Under the pieces are notes generated by a model, which ran no database searches, was not told the DNA's origin, and saw nothing but the letters and a program-made list of their open reading frames with translations. This document shows, one piece after another, positions 38,527-45,679 of a DNA stretch of 64,000 nucleotides; position 1 is the stretch's first letter; the number at the start of each line of letters is the position of its first letter. The DNA is taken from the NCBI RefSeq assembly GCF_002855515.1, contig NZ_PKRP01000002.1, positions 682,001 to 746,000 on the forward strand. The letters are read 5' to 3'. The stretch comes from Rhizobium sp. TH135. Lineage in GTDB: Bacteria > Pseudomonadota > Alphaproteobacteria > Rhizobiales > Rhizobiaceae. Made by a program: the position numbers and the translations under genes.

Positions 38527-39447
38527 TTGAAAATTGCAGTCGTGAGAAACCCCATTGCGGGCGGTCGTCTGGGCCGGAAGCAATGGGTGCCGTTGTCCGC
38601 CGCCTTCCGCAGACATTTTCCCGATATGGAGATCCACGAGAGCCGCTCCAGTGGCGACGCTCGCCGGCTTGCCCGCGAGCTTGCCGCAGGTCCCTACGAT
38701 CTCCTGCTGGTCGCAGGCGGTGATGGCACGATCAGCGATGTCGTTGACGGCGTGCTGTCCTCCACGCGGCCTGATATGCCGCTCGCCTTCCTGCCGATCG
38801 GCACGGGTTGCGATTTCGTCCGCAACTTCGCGCTTGCCTCTGATCCCGCCGCCCTTGCCGACCACATCGCCAACGCGCCCCTGCGCCGCATCGATGCAGG
38901 TCTCCTTATTTCGCGGGATACAGCCGGTGCCGAGCAACGCCGCTACTTCGCCAATATCACCAGTGTCGGCATTTCCGGCGAGATCGTCGAGGCCGTCAAC
39001 GCGCCGGGTCGCATGCGCATCCTCAACGGCCCGCTGCGCTTTCTCGTCCATTCAGCACTCGCGATCCTGCGCTACCGGCCCTATGACTTCGAGGTGCTGA
39101 TCGATGGCATGCGCGTGCATCACGGCAAACTCGCCTTAACGGCGATCGCCAATGGCGGCTGGTTCGGCGGCGGCATGCACATCACGCCGGACGCCGATGT
39201 CGCCGACGGCCAGTTCGAAATTGCCGTCATGCGTGAAGAGAATGTCTTCGGTCTTCTGAATTTACTGGGACGCCTGCATAAGGCCGGTCATGTCGGCCAT
39301 CCGCTCTTGAGCTTCCACAAGGGCCGTCGGGTGGAGGTTCGGCCGCGAGACGCCGCCCGCTTTCCGATCGATGTCGACGGCGAGGCTCCGATCCGCGGCG
39401 GCTTCGTCGCGGAAATCATGCCAGGCGCCCTGACGATCAGGACGTGA
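38527..39447 (+). CDS. Diacylglycerol/lipid kinase family protein
   Basis: The 306-residue protein has the DAGK catalytic pattern: NPIAGGRLGRK near the start, the ATP loop AGGDGTISDVVDGVL and PIGTGCDFVRNF, and a C-terminal beta sandwich with FGGGMHITPDADVADGQFEI. Such enzymes phosphorylate diacylglycerol, sphingosine or undecaprenol-like lipids; which one is not clear. Translation from TTG 38527 is supported by GGGGGAG six bases upstream. Confidence 0.93.
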   Translation: MKIAVVRNPIAGGRLGRKQWVPLSAAFRRHFPDMEIHESRSSGDARRLARELAAGPYDLLLVAGGDGTISDVVDGVLSSTRPDMPLAFLPIGTGCDFVRNFALASDPAALADHIANAPLRRIDAGLLISRDTAGAEQRRYFANITSVGISGEIVEAVNAPGRMRILNGPLRFLVHSALAILRYRPYDFEVLIDGMRVHHGKLALTAIANGGWFGGGMHITPDADVADGQFEIAVMREENVFGLLNLLGRLHKAGHVGHPLLSFHKGRRVEVRPRDAARFPIDVDGEAPIRGGFVAEIMPGALTIRT

Positions 39448-39465
39448 TAGCCAAGCGGTCCTGGC

Positions 39466-40170
39466 TCAGAAAACGCCTTCCCATTCGGCCATGGCAGCGA
39501 TCACGCCTGGCAGGTCCTGCATACGGGCGATGACCGTTTCCGCGCCCGCATCGGTCAGCTTGTCTGCATGCGAAGGATAGGTGTGCGAGGCGCCGGTAAA
39601 TCCGATCACCCGCATGCCGGCTTCGCGCGCCGCATGCACGCCGTGCACGGAATCCTCGATCACGATGCACTTGGACGGGCTGACATTGAACTGTGCCGCG
39701 CCATGCAGGAAGATGTCGGGCTTCGGCTTGACGCGGTCGGCGCCGAGATCCTTGGCCGAATAGATATGCGGCGCGAAGAATTCCTTCAGCCCGACCTTCG
39801 TCAGCATCATGTCGAGGCGCTGCGAGGATGAGTTGGAGCAGATGCAGCGCGGGCCAGTGATCCGGGACAGTGCATACTGCACGCCCTCGATCACCTTCAC
39901 CTCACGCGCCAGCTTCTGGTCGAGCAACTGTTCCGACTTGTCGATCAGGCTCGCCGACAGGGGAATGTCGACTTCCTTTTCGATCGTCAGAAGAATGTTC
40001 TTCCAGGTCATACCGGCAAAGCGTTCGCCCATTTCCTCGACCGAGATCGGGTAACCGGCTTCCGTCAGAAGCTTCGACTCGACCTTGGCCGCGATGATCT
40101 CGGAATCGACGAGCACGCCGTCGCAATCGAAAAGGGTGAGGTCGAAGCCGCTCATGGAAACATCCGTCAT
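39466..40170 (-). CDS. HAD-IA family phosphatase/phosphoglucomutase-like
   Basis: The 234-residue hydrolase has HAD motif I in LFDCDGVLVDSE, motif II in ICSNSSSQRLD, and motifs III/IV in KPKPDIFLHGA and CIVIEDSVHGVHAAREAGM, with a helical cap after motif I. The arrangement resembles sugar-phosphate phosphatases and beta-phosphoglucomutases. The substrate is unknown. It converges with the lipid kinase gene. ATG 40170 is taken; a frame to 40218 adds a basic leader. Confidence 0.92.
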   Translation of the reverse strand: MTDVSMSGFDLTLFDCDGVLVDSEIIAAKVESKLLTEAGYPISVEEMGERFAGMTWKNILLTIEKEVDIPLSASLIDKSEQLLDQKLAREVKVIEGVQYALSRITGPRCICSNSSSQRLDMMLTKVGLKEFFAPHIYSAKDLGADRVKPKPDIFLHGAAQFNVSPSKCIVIEDSVHGVHAAREAGMRVIGFTGASHTYPSHADKLTDAGAETVIARMQDLPGVIAAMAEWEGVF

Positions 40171-40269
40171 GTGGTCCAAGGAAAGTCGCTCCCTACACGA
40201 TCGGAAGGGCAAGGACAATCACGCGTCATGCAGGTCTGCCGTGCGGAAGGTCGCGAGGGTCGTCTGGTT

Positions 40270-40860
40270 TCAAGCCTCAGCCATCGCCAGCAGCACGGCC
40301 TCGAAATCCTGAGGGTAGCGCTTCAGCCCGCCGTCCTTCTCCATCATGTCCGCAAGCCACACACCGTCGGCGGCTAGCCGCACGGCAACGAGCCTCGGAT
40401 CGCCGTCGGTCTCGGCATGCCGCGCCATGCGCTGGTCGAGCCAGGCCGACCACAGCGCGCGCAGCGCCGGTTCAGACACGATCGCGACCGACAGCGCACC
40501 CCAGAGGCTGCGGTCGCCGAGCAGCCGGTCGGAGAAACAGGCGCGCACATAGGCCCGCGTGAAGCGTCCGCGCGAGGCCGGATCATCCGCCAGCGTCCGG
40601 TCGATTTCCTGATCCATCTTGTCGAGCAGATCCTGGAAGACGGCCGCCAGAAGCGCCTGCTTGCTGTCGAAATGATGCAGCAATCCGCCCTTGGTCACGC
40701 CGGCCCGTGTCGCCACGGCCTGAATGGTGATCGCGGCTGCCCCGTCTTCCGCCGCGATCTGGGCGGCGCAATCGAGCAGTGCCCGGCGCACCTGCTCCGG
40801 CTGCTTCTTGCGGTGATGGGCCGAAAGCGTTCCGTCGGCCGGCGAGGGGGAAGCCGCCAT
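40270..40860 (-). CDS. TetR family transcriptional regulator
   Basis: The 196-residue protein has a TetR helix-turn-helix (AAITIQAVATRAGVTKGGLLHHF, about residues 40-62) and an all-helical ligand-binding C-terminus. It overlaps the upstream SMR exporter gene by ATGA and so is made from the same transcript. A near-palindrome at 41237-41258 in front of the exporter gene is the likely operator, giving drug-inducible efflux with autoregulation. Confidence 0.94.
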   Translation of the reverse strand: MAASPSPADGTLSAHHRKKQPEQVRRALLDCAAQIAAEDGAAAITIQAVATRAGVTKGGLLHHFDSKQALLAAVFQDLLDKMDQEIDRTLADDPASRGRFTRAYVRACFSDRLLGDRSLWGALSVAIVSEPALRALWSAWLDQRMARHAETDGDPRLVAVRLAADGVWLADMMEKDGGLKRYPQDFEAVLLAMAEA

Positions 40861-41204
40861 CAGTGCGACACCGTGCTCGACAGCGTGTTCATCACGATTA
40901 CGCCCGTCACGATCAGGGCGATACCAGCCAAGGCTGCGAGATCCAGGCTCTGCTTGAGATAGAAGACGCTGATGAGAGCGGTCAGGACAATGCCGAGCCC
41001 GCCCCACATGGCATAGGCGATGCCGAGCGGCATGCCCTTCAGGGCCTGGGAGAGCAGATAGAAGGACACGACGTAGAACATCACCATGCCCGCCGTCGGC
41101 AAGAGCTTGGTGAATTGCGCCGACTTCTGCAGGAGCGTCGTACCAATGACTTCCAGTACGATCGCGGCGGCAAGCGCGCCATAGGCGGTAAGGGCGGGGC
41201 TCAT
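40860..41204 (-). CDS. SMR family multidrug efflux protein (EmrE-like)
   Basis: The 114-residue protein has four membrane helices and the essential membrane-embedded glutamate in AAIVLEVIGTTLLQKS, with YAMWGGLGIVLTALISVFYL in helix 3. EmrE-type dimers exchange protons for lipophilic cations such as quaternary ammonium compounds. The start at 41204 follows AAGGATG; the frame to 41303 crosses the promoter and operator and is not used. It is co-transcribed with the TetR gene. Confidence 0.95.
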   Translation of the reverse strand: MSPALTAYGALAAAIVLEVIGTTLLQKSAQFTKLLPTAGMVMFYVVSFYLLSQALKGMPLGIAYAMWGGLGIVLTALISVFYLKQSLDLAALAGIALIVTGVIVMNTLSSTVSH

Positions 41205-41236
41205 GACAAACACATCCTTGGGTTCTGATTGAGAAT

Positions 41237-41258
41237 AAACATACCATACGGTAGGTTT
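41237..41258. promoter_or_regulatory. TetR-type operator of the SMR-TetR operon
   Basis: The core ATACCATACGGTAGG lies in a 22-base imperfect palindrome with AAAC/GTTT ends in which 18 positions are symmetric. It lies 33 bases upstream of the SMR gene, where a repressor would block the promoter. Confidence 0.65.
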
Positions 41259-41424
41259 GTTTTGTAAGCGCCTTCTGGATGCAATGGAAACGCATCCCCG
41301 CAACCTCTGAGGCGCAAAACATTAATTATAGATCATAATATTAACATATCACAATTTCGCCCGGATCAGCGAGCGAGCTTGCCCTCGGCCGTCCGGCCAC
41401 TCCATCATCAACAGGACATCCAGC

Positions 41425-42159
41425 ATGTGCCAGGAATGCGAAACGCAAGGCCTTCACCGTCGCAACCTCTTCAAGCTCGCCGGCGTCGGCCTGACCACCG
41501 CCGCCCTCATCGGCAGTGCGCCCGCACGCGCCGCCACGACAGCGCCCGCGACCTCACCGGTGACGACGCCGGCAGAAGCGCTGTCGCGGTTGAAGGAAGG
41601 CAACAGGCGTTTCGTCGAGGACGCCGAGGCCTGCGCCTCCAATCTTGTCGCGGCCCGCGGCGAACTGACCGGCGGCCAGCATCCCTGGGCCACCATCCTC
41701 ACCTGTTCCGACAGTCGCGTCAGCCCTGAACTGGTCTTCGGCGGCTCGACGCTCGGCGAACTCTTCGTCATCCGCAATGCCGGCAACGTGCTGGACACCG
41801 GTGCGCTCGGCACGATCGAATACGGTACCGAACATCTGAAGTCGCCGCTGGTCGTCGTCATGGGCCACAGCAAATGCGGCGCCGTCACCGCCGCCTGCGA
41901 TGAAGTCACCAAGGGTGCAGTGCCCGGTGGCTCGATCGGCAAGATGGTCCAGCCGATCCTCCCGGTCGTTCTCTCCGCCAAGGACAAGGGGGAGGGGCTC
42001 GTCGCCGAGACTGTCCGCCTCAATGCGATCTCCGGCGCTCGCCGCATTGCCGATGAAAGCCATATCGTCAGCGAACTCGTGACCTCGGGCGCGGTCCGCG
42101 TCGTGGCGGCCGTCTATGATATCGCCAGTGGTGAAGTCGAATTCATCGAAGACATCTGA
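41425..42159 (+). CDS. Beta-class carbonic anhydrase with Tat signal
   Basis: The 244-residue protein begins with a twin-arginine signal (LHRRNLFKLAGVGLTTAALIG, Ala-rich cleavage site near ARAA), so it should be exported folded to the periplasm. The zinc ligands of a beta-carbonic anhydrase are intact: CSDSR (Cys plus Asp-Arg dyad) and GHSKCGAV (His, Cys). It hydrates CO2 to bicarbonate. Beta-class enzymes are usually cytoplasmic, so the export signal is noteworthy. Confidence 0.94.
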   Translation: MCQECETQGLHRRNLFKLAGVGLTTAALIGSAPARAATTAPATSPVTTPAEALSRLKEGNRRFVEDAEACASNLVAARGELTGGQHPWATILTCSDSRVSPELVFGGSTLGELFVIRNAGNVLDTGALGTIEYGTEHLKSPLVVVMGHSKCGAVTAACDEVTKGAVPGGSIGKMVQPILPVVLSAKDKGEGLVAETVRLNAISGARRIADESHIVSELVTSGAVRVVAAVYDIASGEVEFIEDI

Positions 42160-42170
42160 ATGACAAGGGC

Positions 42171-42190
42171 AGGGGGCAGCAATGCCCCCT
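42171..42190 (+). terminator. Possible terminator hairpin after carbonic anhydrase
   Basis: AGGGGGCA-gcaa-TGCCCCCT is a perfect eight-base stem with a four-base loop 12 bases after the stop. No T-run follows on either strand, so termination is uncertain. It lies between convergent genes. Confidence 0.45.
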
Positions 42191-42221
42191 CCCGTGCATC
42201 TGCGCGCGTCTTGTTCCCCGT

Positions 42222-42908
42222 TCAGTCCGCTGCCGGAAACATCGCCAGAAACCGCCGCTCTCCATCCGGCGAAAACCGGATGATCCGGCTCTCCTCCACC
42301 CGCCTTGCATGGCCCCGCTCCAAAAAATGCGACAGCAGGGCCGCTCCGAGAGCGCCGGCCAGATGTGTGCGCCTTTCGCTCCAGTCGAGACACGCCCGAC
42401 AGAGCGGCCGTCGTTTGGCCCGAAGGCTGCCGATATCGAGCCCCTGACCCACCAGCAGGCTCTCGCCTTCACCCGTCAGCGTCAGCGCCTCGTCCTCGGC
42501 GCGGATCGCCCCTTGTGCGATCAGGCTGTCCAGCATGCGTACGCCGTAGTCGCCGGCCAGATGGTCGTAGCAGATCCGCGCCTTGCGCAGTTCCGGCTCT
42601 TTCGGGCCTGCGCGATGGCGCAGATGGCCGCGCGTCGCCGAAAAGCTCATCAGGCTCTCGATCATCGCGCCGACATGGCCGTCGGCCAGCGCGAAATAGC
42701 GATGCCGGCCCTGCTTGCGCTGGGCAAGCAGTCCGCCCTCTTCGAGCTTGGAGAGATGCGAACTCGCCGTCTGCAGCGTCACGCCCGCCGCCCCAGCAAG
42801 CTCCGTTGCCGTCAGTGCCTGACCGCCGAGCAGTGCCAGCAGCATGTTCGAGCGCGCGGGATCGCCGATCAACGAGGCAATCCGCGCAATGTCAGGTCCT
42901 TCCGCCAT
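42222..42908 (-). CDS. ArsR-family regulator
   Basis: The 228-residue regulator has an ArsR-type winged helix in its first 100 residues (IASLIGDPARSNMLLALL, TATELAGAAGVTLQTASSHLSKLEEGGLL). A C-terminal part of about 120 residues contains CRACLDWSERRTHLAGALGAALL, a pattern seen in a subgroup of ArsR-like proteins. The metal site of classical ArsR (CVC) is absent, so the signal is probably organic. It is divergent from the NIPSNAP-monooxygenase pair and two TTCGA-N6-TCGAA repeats lie between them. Confidence 0.9.
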   Translation of the reverse strand: MAEGPDIARIASLIGDPARSNMLLALLGGQALTATELAGAAGVTLQTASSHLSKLEEGGLLAQRKQGRHRYFALADGHVGAMIESLMSFSATRGHLRHRAGPKEPELRKARICYDHLAGDYGVRMLDSLIAQGAIRAEDEALTLTGEGESLLVGQGLDIGSLRAKRRPLCRACLDWSERRTHLAGALGAALLSHFLERGHARRVEESRIIRFSPDGERRFLAMFPAAD

Positions 42909-42958
42909 GTCCGTCTCCTTGGGCTGGCATCATTCTGCATGTCGAGTGTAGCCAATGC

Positions 42959-42974
42959 TTCGATCCCGGTCGAA
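42959..42974. promoter_or_regulatory. Operator-like repeat 1 (TTCGA-N6-TCGAA)
   Basis: TTCGATCCCGGTCGAA lies in the 167-base divergent promoter between the ArsR-family gene and the NIPSNAP gene. The same arms with the same spacing occur again 45 bases downstream. The paired sites suggest binding of the ArsR-family dimer. Confidence 0.65.
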
Positions 42975-43003
42975 CTATGAAGCATGGAAAACACGGGCGA
43001 GAC

Positions 43004-43019
43004 TTCGACCGCGATCGAA
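43004..43019. promoter_or_regulatory. Operator-like repeat 2 (TTCGA-N6-TCGAA)
   Basis: TTCGACCGCGATCGAA repeats the arms and spacing of the site at 42959-42974 and is extended by one matching C/G pair. It lies 56 bases before the NIPSNAP start. Confidence 0.65.
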
Positions 43020-43075
43020 GCATCAGCCGTCGGCGCCGTGGCAAGACCCAGCTCGTCAACTACGAGGAGCCCACC

Positions 43076-43405
43076 ATGATCACCTGCATCATCCGCTATC
43101 GCATCGACCCCTTCGGCCGCGACGACTTCGCCACCTATGCCCGCAATTGGGGTGAGGCAATCCCTCGCTGCGGCGCCGACCTCATCGGCTATTTCGCCCC
43201 GCATGAGGGATCCGCGACCACGGCTTATGGCATCTACAACATCGAAAACCTGGCAGCTTATGAAGCCTACCGAGCAAGGCTCGCCGCCGATCCGCTCGGC
43301 AAGGCCAATTACGACTTTGCCAAAAACGCCCGCTTCATCTTGGAGGAAGACCGGCTCTTCCTGAAGAACGTCTCCAGCCCGCCGTCCCTGAAGGTGCAGC
43401 CGTGA
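43076..43405 (+). CDS. NIPSNAP family protein
   Basis: The 109-residue protein is a dimeric alpha-beta barrel of the NIPSNAP type: MITCIIRYRIDPFGRDDFATY, GADLIGYFAPHEGSATTAYG, then AYEAYRARLAADPLGKANY. Its biochemical role is unknown. It starts after a GAGGAG site. Its stop overlaps the start of the following monooxygenase gene (GTGA), so both proteins, which share the same fold, are made together. Confidence 0.9.
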   Translation: MITCIIRYRIDPFGRDDFATYARNWGEAIPRCGADLIGYFAPHEGSATTAYGIYNIENLAAYEAYRARLAADPLGKANYDFAKNARFILEEDRLFLKNVSSPPSLKVQP

Positions 43406-43746
43406 TCGCCGTCATCTTCGAAGTCATCCCCTTCATCGGCGAGCGCCACCGCTATCTCGATCTCGCCGGTGAGCTGCGCGAACAACTGGAAACGATGGAC
43501 GGCTTTCTGTCGGTCGAGCGCTTCGAGAGCCTGACGACCCGCGGAAAGCTCCTGTCACTGTCCTTCTGGCGCGATGAGGAGGCGGTCCGCCGCTGGCGCG
43601 AAACGGAAGAACACCGCGCCGCCCAGGCCGCTGGCCGCGGCGGTGTGTTTGCCGCCTATCGTCTCCGCGTCGCCGATGTTCTGCGTGACTATGGCCTTGA
43701 TGATCGCGCCGAGGCGCCGGAGGATAGTCGCGCGAGGCATGGGTGA
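43402..43746 (+). CDS. Antibiotic biosynthesis monooxygenase (ABM) domain protein
   Basis: The 114-residue protein has the ABM alpha-beta barrel pattern VIFEVIPFIGERHRYLDLA, MDGFLSVERFESL and LLSLSFWRDEEAVRRWRETEEH. Members are cofactor-free oxygenases, haem-degrading enzymes or stress proteins; which applies is not clear. It starts with GTG overlapping the NIPSNAP stop. With the divergent ArsR-type regulator it forms a small inducible module. Confidence 0.88.
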   Translation: MIAVIFEVIPFIGERHRYLDLAGELREQLETMDGFLSVERFESLTTRGKLLSLSFWRDEEAVRRWRETEEHRAAQAAGRGGVFAAYRLRVADVLRDYGLDDRAEAPEDSRARHG

Positions 43747-43808
43747 GGGGAAGGCTTTGACAAACTTTGCCATCGCCGCCATCTTGGTAGCATGATTGGA
43801 GGCAGACC

Positions 43809-44054
43809 ATGGCAACGATGAACGTATCCCTTCCCGATCCGATGAAGGCCTGGGTCGAGCGTCAGGCCGAGAGCGGTCGCTACGGCAATGCCAGCGACTA
43901 CATTCGCGACCTCATTCGCAAGGACCAGGAGCGGTTGGCCGCGTTTGACCAACTCCAAGCCGCCATCACCAAGGGTGTTGAAAGCGGTCCCCCCGAACCC
44001 TTCGATCCCGAAGCCTTCAAACGCCGGATGCGCGAAAGCCATGGCGCCCGCTAG
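43809..44054 (+). CDS. parD: ParD-type antitoxin
   Basis: The 81-residue antitoxin has a ribbon-helix-helix N-terminus (MNVSLPDPMKAWVERQAESG, then ASDYIRDLIRKDQ) that binds DNA, and a disordered acidic C-terminus (PPEPFDPEAFKRRM) that wraps the toxin. A GGAGG site precedes the ATG. Its end overlaps parE by 14 bases. Confidence 0.94.
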   Translation: MATMNVSLPDPMKAWVERQAESGRYGNASDYIRDLIRKDQERLAAFDQLQAAITKGVESGPPEPFDPEAFKRRMRESHGAR

Positions 44055-44355
44055 TCGCGGTTATACGATCGCGCCTGAAGCCGTGCGCGACCTGGAAAGA
44101 GTTTGGGCTTATGGCGCTGAAACGTGGTCCCCCGATCAGGCCGATCGTTACCTCGACGAACTCGTGCAGGCCTTCGACCGGATTGGGCAATCTCCGGCGT
44201 TGTTTCGCGAGCGCTTGGAATTCACGCCGCCAGTCCGGATTTATCCCTATCGCAGCCATCTGATCGTCTATCTTGGACTGGAGGGGCAAGTGACCATCCT
44301 GCGCATTCTCGGCGGACGGCAGGACTGGCAGGCGATCTTGCGGGCGCTTGACTGA
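44041..44355 (+). CDS. parE: ParE-type toxin
   Basis: The 104-residue toxin has the RelE/ParE fold: YTIAPEAVRDLERVWAYGAETW, AFDRIGQSPALFRERL and the end VRIYPYRSHLIVYLGLEGQVTILRILGGRQDW. ParE proteins usually poison DNA gyrase. The ATG at 44041 lies inside the parD frame, which makes translation dependent on parD. Confidence 0.94.
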   Translation: MAPASRGYTIAPEAVRDLERVWAYGAETWSPDQADRYLDELVQAFDRIGQSPALFRERLEFTPPVRIYPYRSHLIVYLGLEGQVTILRILGGRQDWQAILRALD

Positions 44356-44398
44356 CGCGCGCGCTGCCACTCCCTCGACAAGCCGGCAGCCGCTGACT

Positions 44399-45091
44399 AT
44401 GCAGGAACTCATGCCGAAAAAGCCCGAAGATTCTCCGGAGGATACGATTACGAGCCGCATCAGCCGCGCGCTGGCGGAGCGTATCATCCATGGCGAACTC
44501 GTGCCGGGTTCGCGCCTTGCCCAGGACCATATCGCCGAGGAATTCGGCGCAAGCCATGTGCCCGTGCGGGAGGCGTTTCGCCGGCTGGAAGCACAAGGCC
44601 TCGTCGTCAGCATTCCCCGTCGCGGCGTGCGTGTCGCAAGCTTCGACCTGAAACAGGTGCGCGAAGTGGCCGAGATGCGTGCCGCCCTCGAAGTCCTGGC
44701 ACTCCGCCACGCTGCCCCAAGCCTCACGTCAGAGGTGCTGGCTGCCGCGGAACAGGCCGCAGTCGATGCAGACAATGCCAAGGATGTTCGCACCTGGGAG
44801 GAAGCCAACCGCCGCTTCCACCGCCTGATTGTCTCCACCTGCGGCATGCCGCGACTACTGTCAGTCATCGACGACCTGCACGCCGTCTCCGCCCGCTTCC
44901 TCTTCGTCGCCTGGCGTGCCACCTGGGAAGCCCGCACCGACCACGACCACCGCGCCATCCTCGAAGCCCTGAAATCCGGCGATGCCGCGGAAGCCGCCCG
45001 CATCCTGGAGCGCCACGTCCAATGGATCGGCCGCGCGCCGATGCCGGTTCCTGGCCGCGCCGAAACCGAAGGCTTTGCCATCGTCGGCTGA
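44399..45091 (+). CDS. bioR: GntR-family regulator, probable biotin regulator BioR
   Basis: The 230-residue regulator has a GntR winged helix (ALAERIIHGELVPGSRLAQDHIAEEF, HVPVREAFRRLEAQGLV) and an FCD-type ligand-binding C-terminus. The BioR call rests on three points: BioR is the GntR-family biotin repressor of alphaproteobacteria; the next gene is bioY; and BioR boxes of the form TTATMKATAA stand before bioY. No ribosome site is convincing: ATG 44399, ATG 44411 or TTG 44348 could start the protein. An intergenic repeat begins at its stop codon. Confidence 0.82.
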   Translation: MQELMPKKPEDSPEDTITSRISRALAERIIHGELVPGSRLAQDHIAEEFGASHVPVREAFRRLEAQGLVVSIPRRGVRVASFDLKQVREVAEMRAALEVLALRHAAPSLTSEVLAAAEQAAVDADNAKDVRTWEEANRRFHRLIVSTCGMPRLLSVIDDLHAVSARFLFVAWRATWEARTDHDHRAILEALKSGDAAEAARILERHVQWIGRAPMPVPGRAETEGFAIVG

Positions 45092-45163
45092 GCCTCACCG
45101 ATCCGCTCCGCGGCGACCTCCCCTTGAGGGGGGGGCCGCAAAGCGGCGGGCGGGGGTGAGGCT
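45091..45163. repeat. Palindromic intergenic element, unit 1
   Basis: AGCCTCACC (45091-45099) and GGTGAGGCT (45155-45163) are exact inverted copies that enclose GC-rich inner stems such as CCCCTTGAGGGG. The unit begins on the last base of the bioR stop codon and is the first of a chain of palindromes reaching 45480. Confidence 0.6.
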
Positions 45164-45232
45164 TTCGGCCTTGCCCATCTGGGAGAAGGACGGGTAGCCA
45201 GGTTCCCACCTCTCCCCCTTGTGGGAGAGGTT

Positions 45233-45283
45233 GCAAAATCGAAGGTTTAGGTGAGCGCAAGCCACCTAAACCTTCGATTTTGC
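45233..45283. repeat. Palindromic intergenic element, unit 2 (21-bp hairpin)
   Basis: Perfect 21-base arms (45233-45253 and 45263-45283) with core AAGGTTTAGGTG flank the nine-base loop AGCGCAAGC. It is preceded by the smaller palindrome CTCCCCCTTGTGGGAG. It could fold into a very stable cruciform or RNA hairpin. Confidence 0.85.
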
Positions 45284-45332
45284 TGGTGAGGGGATCGGTG
45301 CAGCGGGCACGACATAACCGACCCCCTCACTT

Positions 45333-45383
45333 GCGATTTCTGATGTTTAGGCGGCTTGCGCTCGCCTAATTCATCGAAATCGC
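45333..45383. repeat. Palindromic intergenic element, unit 3 (inverted relative of unit 2)
   Basis: It has the same size as unit 2: 21-base arms (45333-45353 and 45363-45383, about 15 of 21 paired) around the loop GCTTGCGCT, the exact reverse complement of the unit 2 loop. It ends next to CCCACCAAGGGGGAG. The two units look like a head-to-head pair of one repeat family. Confidence 0.8.
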
Positions 45384-45509
45384 TTTCTCCCCCACCAAGG
45401 GGGAGATGGGTGTCGCGCTTGCAGCTTTCGCCCCCTCATTCGCATGCCGGCACCCTCTCGCCCCTGGATAGGGAAGGGTGAGCGGGGAGATTCATTCCCT
45501 GGCGCAAAA

Positions 45510-45519
45510 TTATAGATAA
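45510..45519. promoter_or_regulatory. Distal BioR box
   Basis: TTATAGATAA matches the BioR consensus TTATMKATAA exactly. It lies 170 bases before bioY, outside the repeat block. Confidence 0.65.
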
Positions 45520-45624
45520 AATTGAATGGCTGATGCAGATCGCGCTGCGATCAGCAAATCTGATCCCTAATTTAACAACTTTCCCCCGAGATTCGTGAAG
45601 CCACCACCTTGGCAGCACCTGATT

Positions 45625-45634
45625 CCATAGATAA
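45625..45634. promoter_or_regulatory. Degenerate BioR box
   Basis: CCATAGATAA keeps 8 of 10 positions of the BioR consensus and starts 31 bases upstream of the proximal box, three helical turns, which would place two bound dimers on the same face of the DNA. Confidence 0.4.
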
Positions 45635-45655
45635 AAGACTCTCCGTCACTTCATA

Positions 45656-45665
45656 TTATCTATAA
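45656..45665. promoter_or_regulatory. Proximal BioR box of bioY
   Basis: TTATCTATAA is an exact BioR consensus site ending 14 bases before the bioY ATG, in position to block transcription start when biotin is plentiful. Confidence 0.82.
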
Positions 45666-45679
45666 AATGGAGATTGCCC

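Noticed and set aside
40861..41322. Upstream extension of the TetR frame through the SMR gene
   Set aside because: The extension is read out of frame through the SMR gene; the TetR domain begins at 40860.
42305..43075. N-terminal extension of the NIPSNAP frame
   Set aside because: It runs opposite the ArsR-type gene and across both operators; ATG 43076 has a GAGGAG site and opens the domain.
45091..45480. CRISPR array
   Set aside because: The repeats are palindromes of different kinds without regular spacers, and no cas genes are present.
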